Assembly: GCA_963745775.1 (NCBI GenBank)
Contig: CAVUYY010000013.1
Coordinates: 1-64,000 of the forward strand
Length of the DNA: 64,000 nucleotides
Direction of reading: 5' to 3'
DNA from: Gaiellasilicea sp963745775
GTDB taxonomy: Bacteria; Actinomycetota; Thermoleophilia; Gaiellales; Gaiellaceae
Both the position numbers and the translations under genes were made by a program. The notes under the pieces were generated by a model. That model saw only the letters and a program-made list of their open reading frames with translations. It made no database searches and was not told the origin of the DNA. Shown here in pieces: positions 58,967 to 64,000 of this stretch. The number at the start of each line of letters is the position of its first letter. Position 1 is the stretch's first letter.

Positions 58967-59686
58967 TTGGTCCGCACGCTCGCCGGCGGCTGCGCGATCC
59001 TGGTCGCGGTTCTCGCTGCGAGCGGCTGTGGCACCGTCGGCCTCTCCGAGGCGGGCGAGGGGAACGCGACGAGCGGCAAGGAGTTGTTCGTCCAGAAATG
59101 CGGCACGTGTCATGTGCTCGCCGACGCAGGCACGAAGGGTCAGATCGGGCCGAACCTCGACGACGCTTTCCTCCAGGCACGGGCGGACGGGCTCGGCGAG
59201 TCGACGATCCAGTCCGTCGTCCGCGGTCAGATCGAGTACCCCGTGGAGAATCCGTCGACGGGAGCTCCCGGCATGCCCGGCCCGGACACCCTGCTCCCGG
59301 AGTGCGACGAGGGGCGAGAGGACGAGCCTCAGGGCTGCGTGGTCGACCAGAACGAGGCGGCGGAGGACATCGCCGCCTACGTCGCTTCGGTCGCGGGCCT
59401 GCGGACGGCGGCGAGCGCAGCCACGCCCAAGGTGGGTGGAGGCGGTGGCGGGCCTGACGGCGAAGCGGTCTTCGCCGCCGCAGGTTGCGGCGGCTGCCAC
59501 ACGCTGGAAGCTGCAGGGTCGACCGGGAACGTCGGCCCGAATCTCGACGACGCAAAGCCGTCGAAGGAGCTCGTGATCGACCGAGTCACGAACGGCAAGG
59601 GGGCGATGCCGTCCTTCGCCGACGCGCACAGCCCCGACGAGATCGCGGCCGTCGCCGACTACGTCGTCGCGTCGTCGGGCGGGTAG
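58967..59686 (+). CDS. Dihaem cytochrome c lipoprotein
   Basis: The 239-residue product starts at TTG 58967. A lipobox-like ASGC (Cys21) follows the signal helix. Two cytochrome c sites, CGTCH (45-49) and CGGCH (174-178), each lie in a class I fold with a PNLDDA-type loop and a distal Met candidate (GAPGMPG; GAMPSF). It is likely a membrane-tethered electron carrier feeding the A2-type oxidase encoded 3 kb away. Confidence 0.87.
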   Translation: MVRTLAGGCAILVAVLAASGCGTVGLSEAGEGNATSGKELFVQKCGTCHVLADAGTKGQIGPNLDDAFLQARADGLGESTIQSVVRGQIEYPVENPSTGAPGMPGPDTLLPECDEGREDEPQGCVVDQNEAAEDIAAYVASVAGLRTAASAATPKVGGGGGGPDGEAVFAAAGCGGCHTLEAAGSTGNVGPNLDDAKPSKELVIDRVTNGKGAMPSFADAHSPDEIAAVADYVVASSGG

Positions 59687-59732
59687 GGCGCGCCCACCGC
59701 GGGCGGCCCCACCCGCGCCGAGCTCCGCAAAA

Positions 59733-60200
59733 TCAGGCGGTCAGCGCCGCGCAAGCCTCCTCGATCTGCCCTTCGAGCGAATGGTGCGGCTCGACGATCG
59801 CCTCGCCGGTGTCCAGGTCGAGCTTCAGCACGCCCGTGAAGTTGAACGGGATCTGGCCGATGATCATCAGGATCGCGGTTCCGTCCGGCTTGATCTGGAC
59901 GTGGTCGGCACCGACGTCGCGGATCCGATAGCTGTTGCCGCCCGCCGTCACCGTCGCGAGGATGTTGATCGTCTGGATCTCTGCGGGGCCAGCGCCCGCA
60001 CCTGAGAACGTCCGGATGATTACCTGCCCTTCGAAGTGAACCGTCACGTCCACGCCGCACTCCGCCGTCAGAAACGGATCGGCTTCGGTCTCGTCGACGT
60101 CGATCCGCTCGATCGTCGGCTTTCCAGCCGACGCGGCCGCGGTGATCACATGAGCGACGAGCGCGGCCACGAGCAACGCGATGCCCTTTCCCACCATCAT
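59733..60200 (-). CDS. Secreted protein of unknown function
   Basis: The 155-residue product starts at ATG 60200 after a purine-rich site (GGAAGGGGAAA). The signal peptide is MVGKGIALLVAALVAHVITA; the mature part is beta-rich (VTVHFEGQVIIRTFSGAGAG; GGNSYRIRDVGADHVQIKPD; FNFTGVLKLDLDTGEAIVEP). No family is recognised. It converges on the cytochrome gene with a 46-base gap. Confidence 0.6.
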   Translation of the reverse strand: MMVGKGIALLVAALVAHVITAAASAGKPTIERIDVDETEADPFLTAECGVDVTVHFEGQVIIRTFSGAGAGPAEIQTINILATVTAGGNSYRIRDVGADHVQIKPDGTAILMIIGQIPFNFTGVLKLDLDTGEAIVEPHHSLEGQIEEACAALTA

Positions 60201-60287
60201 TTTCCCCTTCCGCAAGGTTGGCCGCCCGGGTCTATCACGGTTTGCTCGGATCTGCAAGACGCCGAGAGACGGTCGCCGGCGTTGGGC

Positions 60288-60938
60288 TTAGCGTGCCGGC
60301 TGCTCCCGATCGAGATCCACGATGACGTGGGTGATCGGGACGTCGAATCGCTCCCTGGCCTGACTGACGACGCTGCGCTCGAGCCAGTGCGAGCGGCCCT
60401 CGGGATGGGTCGAGATCACGATCTCGTCGGCGCCGAAGGTGCGGAGCGCGTCCTCCATCGCCTGCAGCGGGTCGCCGTCTCCGACCTCGCCTCGCGCGTC
60501 GATCCCCTCGCGAGCAAGCTGGGCGAGACTGTCGTCGAGCCTGTGCTGCGCGGCCGCGCGGGCACCGTCCTCGTCGGAGGCCCAGTGGCGGAGGGGCGAG
60601 TTGAGCGCCGGCGTGACGACGAGCACGTGCTCGCGCACGCCCTCGGCCTTCGTGCGGAGCACGTCGAGTAGCTCGCTCCCGCCGACGGTCTCGTTCGCGA
60701 CCACGAGGATCCGCCGCTCGTTCTCGCCGCCGCGGTGCGGAACGCTCGTCCGCTCGCGCGGCTCCGCCGCTCCCGAGCGCGTCCAGCGCCACAGCGCCAG
60801 ACCCGTGAGGAGGAGGAACACCGCAAGCCCGACCCAGCGGTCGATCGCAGCCGCGGCGACGATCAGCGCGAAGTAGCCGACCGTGAGCAGCACGAACCGG
60901 AACGCCTCTGCCTCGCTGCGGAGAGGATTCCTGGCCAC
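60288..60938 (-). CDS. Membrane protein with universal-stress-like nucleotide-binding domain
   Basis: The 216-residue protein starts at GTG 60938. Two membrane helices (FVLLTVGYFALIVAAAAI; VGLAVFLLLTGLALWRW) are followed by a Rossmann-like domain (RRILVVANETVGGSELLDVL; GADEIVISTHPEGRSHWLER; VPITHVIVDLDRE). The same VVANET and STHPE(G/S) motifs occur twice in the gene at 61558-62416, so it belongs to the same local family. It is the last gene of the oxidase cluster. Confidence 0.75.
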   Translation of the reverse strand: MARNPLRSEAEAFRFVLLTVGYFALIVAAAAIDRWVGLAVFLLLTGLALWRWTRSGAAEPRERTSVPHRGGENERRILVVANETVGGSELLDVLRTKAEGVREHVLVVTPALNSPLRHWASDEDGARAAAQHRLDDSLAQLAREGIDARGEVGDGDPLQAMEDALRTFGADEIVISTHPEGRSHWLERSVVSQARERFDVPITHVIVDLDREQPAR

Positions 60939-60948
60939 CAGATCTCCT

Positions 60949-61561
60949 CTAGATCAGGTAGATCGTCGCGTACACCACGATCCACATTACGTCGACGAAG
61001 TGCCAGTAGATTCCCGGGATCTCGACCCCGTGGTGGTGCTCCGCGCGTGTAGTGACCCCGGAACGCCCGCACGGTCGCCACCGCGAGCAGGGTCAGGCCG
61101 ACGAAGACGTGCGCCCCGTGGAGCCCGGTCAGCCCGAAGAAGATCGTGCCGAAGGCGCCGTCGCTCGGGTTGAAGCCGATCCGGGCGTACTCGAGCATCT
61201 GCGTGATCAGGAACGCGAGCCCCATCAGGAGCGTCAGTACGAGGCCGGCCTTCAATCCCGCGCGGTTGCCGCGCTTCACCGACTGGAGCGCCCAGTGCAT
61301 CGTGAAGCTCGAGGTGACCAGGATCGCCGTGTTCACCCCGGCGACGAAGACCGGCAGGTGGAACGGCTCGAGCGGCCACGGCTGCGCCTCGGGGTTGACG
61401 ACACGGACGAAGAAGTAGGCGGTGAAGAAGGCGCCGAACAGCATCGCCTCCGAGGCGATGAAGAGGAACATCCCGAGCACGCTGGCGCTGACGCGCGAGC
61501 TCTGGTTGGCGATCGGCGGGCCGTGTCCATGGGAGTCGACACTGCCGGCATGCGCGCTCAC
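60949..61561 (-). CDS. ctaE: Cytochrome c oxidase subunit III, one frame break
   Basis: GTG start at 61561 (GTGA overlap). It has SSRVSASVLGMFLFIASEAM, LFGAFFTAYFFVRVVNPEAQ, HWALQSVKRGNRAGLKAGLV and HGAHVFVGLTLLAVATVRAF. A one-base shift near 61050 leads to AEHHHGVEIPGIYWHFVDVM, then WIVVYATIYLI. It has the five-helix short form of subunit III. It is part of the aa3-type proton-pumping oxidase. Confidence 0.9.
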
Positions 61562-62416
61562 GCCTCGACCTCCTCGGGCTGCACGACGATGTGCTCGACC
61601 GGCACGTTCGCCTCGCTCCGCAGCCGCGAGACCAGGTCGCGCCGCAGCCACGAGGAGCCGCGCTGCTCGGGGAAGGTCGAGACGAGGATCGAGTCGACGC
61701 GCTCGTCGCGCACCGCGTGCATCGCCGCCGTGAACGGATCCGGATGGGCGATCTGCCCATGCGCCTCGATCCCTTCGGCCCGGAGGCGCGCAAGTGCCCG
61801 CCGGAGCCGGCGCTCGGCCTCGGGGTGGTCGGCCTGCTCGGGATCGCTCTGCGGACAGACGATCAGGAAACTCGACCGCTCGCTCTCCTTTGCCTTCTCT
61901 CGGATCCTCTGGAGCAGCGGCTCGCCGACGACGGTCTCGTTCGCGACGACGAGCACGTTCTCGGCACCGGTGCGCGCCGCGACGTCCGAGGTCACGTGCT
62001 CGACCGGGCGCTCGCCCGCCAGCTTCCGGATCTCCTCGAGCAGATCACGGCGGCGCCAGCCGGACTTCGACTCGGGATGGGTGGAGACGATCAGCTCGTC
62101 GGGATCGTCGAGCGCGATCGTGTCCCGCGACGGCCGTGAGCGGGTCGTTGTCGACGACGTTTCCGAGGGCCGGAATCCCCGCCTCGCGCAGCTTCGCAAG
62201 CGTCCGGTCGAGCCGCCGTCCCGCCGCCGCTCGCCTCGTGTCCTCGTAGACGACATAGCCCTCGCTCGGCGCGCTCACGGGGGCGATCACGCTCACGAGA
62301 ACCTCGGTTTCGCCGGCTCGAGCGCGGATCGCGTCGATCAGCTCGTCGCCCGTCAGCGTCTCGTTCGCGACGACGAGGAGCTTGCGCGGCTGAGCACCCA
62401 CCGGCTCGACGCTCAA
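61558..62416 (-). CDS. Tandem universal-stress-like protein between ctaD and ctaE, one frame break
   Basis: TTG start at 62416 overlaps the ctaD stop as TTGA. Domain 1 (RKLLVVANETLTGDELIDAI) and domain 2 (ENVLVVANETVVGEPLLQRI) have the same order of motifs, each ending in a STHPES or STFPEQ stretch. A one-base shift near 62135 joins DNDPLTAV to DTIALDDPDELIVSTHPESK. It is a soluble two-domain protein, related to the membrane gene at 60288. A nucleotide-binding or stress role is inferred. Confidence 0.78.
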
Positions 62417-64000
62417 CGTCTGACCTCCTCGTGCACCTCGGCATGCCCTCCGCCCAGCACGGCGTGCCGCGCTCCCGGGACGCCGTACTCGTACGGCCCA
62501 GCGACGACCTGCGGGATCTCGTCGAAGTTGAAGACCGGCGGCGGCGAGCTGACCTGCCACTCGAGTGTCATCGCTCGCCACGGGTTGCCGGGCGCGATCG
62601 GACCGCGATGCCAGCTCTGGATGATGTTGTAGAAGAAGATGATCGTCGAGGCGCCGAGCAGGAACGAGAACAGCGAGATCACCATGTTCCAGTTCCCGAA
62701 CTGCTCCGCGTAGTCGGAGACGCGCCGCGGCATCCCCTGCAGCCCGACCCAATGCATGGGGAAGAAGGTGCCGTTGAAGCCGATGAAGGTGAGCCAGAAG
62801 TGGAGTTTGCCGAGCCGCTCGTCGTACATCCGGCCGGTCATCTTCGGGAACCAGTAGTAGACGCCCGCGAAGATCGTGAAGACCGAGCCGCCGAAGAGGA
62901 CGTAGTGGATGTGCGCGACGATGAAGTAGGTGTCCGAGGCGGCGATGTCGATCGGCACCGAGGCGAGGAAGATCCCCGAGAGGCCGCCGAGCACGAACAT
63001 CGACAGGAACCCGAGCGCGAAGAGCATCGGCGTGCGCAGGTGGATTCGTCCCTCCCACATCGTCGCGAGCCAGGAGAAGATCTTGATCCCGGTCGGGACG
63101 GCGATGATCATCGAGGTCACCATCATCGGCACCCGCAGCCACGGCGCCATCCCGGCCACGAACATGTGGTGCGCCCACACGGAGAAGCCGAGCACGAGGA
63201 TCCCCATCAGCGAGAGCGCCATCAGCCGGTAGCCGAAGATCGGCTTCCGCGAGAAGACGGCGATCACCTCGGAGATGATCCCGAAGCCGGGCAGCATCAT
63301 GATGTAGACGGCGGGGTGCGAGTAGAACCAGAAGATGTGCTGGTAGCCCAGCGCGTAGCCACCCTCGTCGACCCGGAAGAAGTTCGTGTGCATGATCCGG
63401 TCGAACATCACGAAGAACTGCGAGCCGGCGATGAACGGCGTCGCGATCACGACGAGCAGTGAGGTCGTGAAGTTCGCCCAGACGAGGAGCGGCATCCGCC
63501 AGAAGGTCATCCCCGGCGCGCGCATCGTGATGATCGTGACCAGGAAGTTGAGCGCGGTCATGATCGAGCTCGCGCCGGCCCACTGGACGCCCATGTTGAA
63601 GAAGACCTGGCCGAGCGGCTGGTCGGAGGCCAGCGGCGCGTAGCTCGTCCAGCCCGTCGCGAAGGCGCCGCCGGGGACGAGGAACGCGGCGAGGAACATC
63701 AGTCCCGCGATCGGAAGCAGCCAGAACGAGAGCGCGTTCAGGCGGGGGAAGGCCATGTCCGGGGCGCCGAGCATCAGCGGCACGGCGAAGTTCGCGAGCC
63801 CGGCGAAGGCGGGGATGATGAAGAGGAAGATCATCAGCGCCGCGTGCTCGGAGATCAGCCCGTTGAAGGTCTGCGTGTCGACGAACTGGAGGTCGGGCTT
63901 CGCGAGCTCGGCGCGGAACACCATCGCCATCAGCCCGCCGATCACGAAGAAGAAGAACGTCGTCACGAGGTACTGGACGCCGATCACCTTGTGGTCGGTG
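62413..64000 (-). CDS. ctaD: Cytochrome c oxidase subunit I, A2-type (5' end outside window)
   Basis: The partial protein (about 528 residues visible) has haem-copper oxidase subunit I features: haem a ligand His in FNGLISEHAALMIFLFIIPA, the CuB/Tyr site HIFWFYSHPAVYIMMLPGFG, CuB His pair SVWAHHMFVAGM, K-channel Lys in PTGIKIFSWLATMW, and haem His region AHIHYVLFGGSVF. The YSHPAVY motif lacks the Glu of the A1 D-channel, placing it in subfamily A2. The N-terminus lies to the right of the window. Confidence 0.95.
   Translation of the reverse strand, partial: TDHKVIGVQYLVTTFFFFVIGGLMAMVFRAELAKPDLQFVDTQTFNGLISEHAALMIFLFIIPAFAGLANFAVPLMLGAPDMAFPRLNALSFWLLPIAGLMFLAAFLVPGGAFATGWTSYAPLASDQPLGQVFFNMGVQWAGASSIMTALNFLVTIITMRAPGMTFWRMPLLVWANFTTSLLVVIATPFIAGSQFFVMFDRIMHTNFFRVDEGGYALGYQHIFWFYSHPAVYIMMLPGFGIISEVIAVFSRKPIFGYRLMALSLMGILVLGFSVWAHHMFVAGMAPWLRVPMMVTSMIIAVPTGIKIFSWLATMWEGRIHLRTPMLFALGFLSMFVLGGLSGIFLASVPIDIAASDTYFIVAHIHYVLFGGSVFTIFAGVYYWFPKMTGRMYDERLGKLHFWLTFIGFNGTFFPMHWVGLQGMPRRVSDYAEQFGNWNMVISLFSFLLGASTIIFFYNIIQSWHRGPIAPGNPWRAMTLEWQVSSPPPVFNFDEIPQVVAGPYEYGVPGARHAVLGGGHAEVHEEVRR

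Noticed and set aside
1..64000. Search by eye for tRNA, rRNA, CRISPR, IS or phage genes
   Set aside because: I found no T-loop motif in a cloverleaf context, no regularly spaced repeats, no transposase motifs and no integrase. A covariance search could still reveal a tRNA that I missed.

Overview
The window is GC-rich, gene-dense DNA from an actinobacterium. The gene set (FHA/PP2C/FtsW/PBP/PknB cluster, SUF operons, A2-type haem-copper oxidase, DUF4446 and FHA proteins, frequent GTG/TTG starts, very short intergenic gaps) fits a deep-branching lineage such as Thermoleophilia (Gaiellales or Solirubrobacterales). That placement is inferred from gene content, since there is no rRNA, tRNA or conserved single-copy marker to anchor it. 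I saw no CRISPR array, insertion sequence or phage genes.

Layout. 1-4.1 kb: SIMPL-domain lipoprotein-like gene, thiosulfate sulfurtransferase, DUF2199, HNH nuclease, DUF4446 and a CARDB-like secreted protein. 4.2-13.9 kb: the envelope-growth signalling operon (membrane Ser/Thr kinase, fhaA, fhaB, PP2C phosphatase, ftsW/rodA, pbpA, PASTA kinase pknB, ddl). 13.8-20.9 kb: membrane adenylate cyclase, methyltransferase, DUF3455, small ferredoxin-like protein, giant LuxR ATPase, ArsR plus AHSA1 pair. 21-28 kb: a third Ser/Thr kinase, PLP aminotransferase, pdxH, DUF4015 hydrolase, dcd, NDUFA9-like reductase, a structured intergenic locus and a Tat-exported intradiol dioxygenase. 28.1-32.6 kb: Rieske/sufU/sufS, then LON-domain, methyltransferase and MaoC genes. 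32.6-40.3 kb: ettA, MFS exporter, FAD oxidase, cupin, YceH, CbbX-like AAA+ and YjbR. 40.4-44.1 kb: a coupled cluster of cyclooxygenase-type haem dioxygenase, MBL-fold protein and cytochrome P450. 44-50.6 kb: queF, nucleoside-hydrolase-like gene, a 1078-residue secreted glycosidase/esterase-like fusion, PAS histidine kinase, NAD(P)-binding protein. 50.6-54.8 kb: sufCBD with two glyoxalase-fold genes inserted. 55.2-60.2 kb: tatA, tatC, amidohydrolase, TPR protein, STAS protein, dihaem cytochrome c. 60.3-64 kb: cytochrome oxidase genes ctaD and ctaE interleaved with universal-stress-like genes.

Four themes cut across the regions. (1) The split dioxygenase/P450 pair looks like a bacterial version of the fungal linoleate diol synthase architecture. 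(2) A 27-bp hairpin element occurs three times, in frame, inside linkers of three unrelated proteins. (3) Many transcription units start with TANNNT followed by 6-8 bases and then the start codon, the signature of leaderless mRNAs; one such -10 is shared by two divergent genes. (4) About a dozen genes contain single-base frame breaks although both halves are clearly conserved, which points mostly to residual assembly indels rather than decay.
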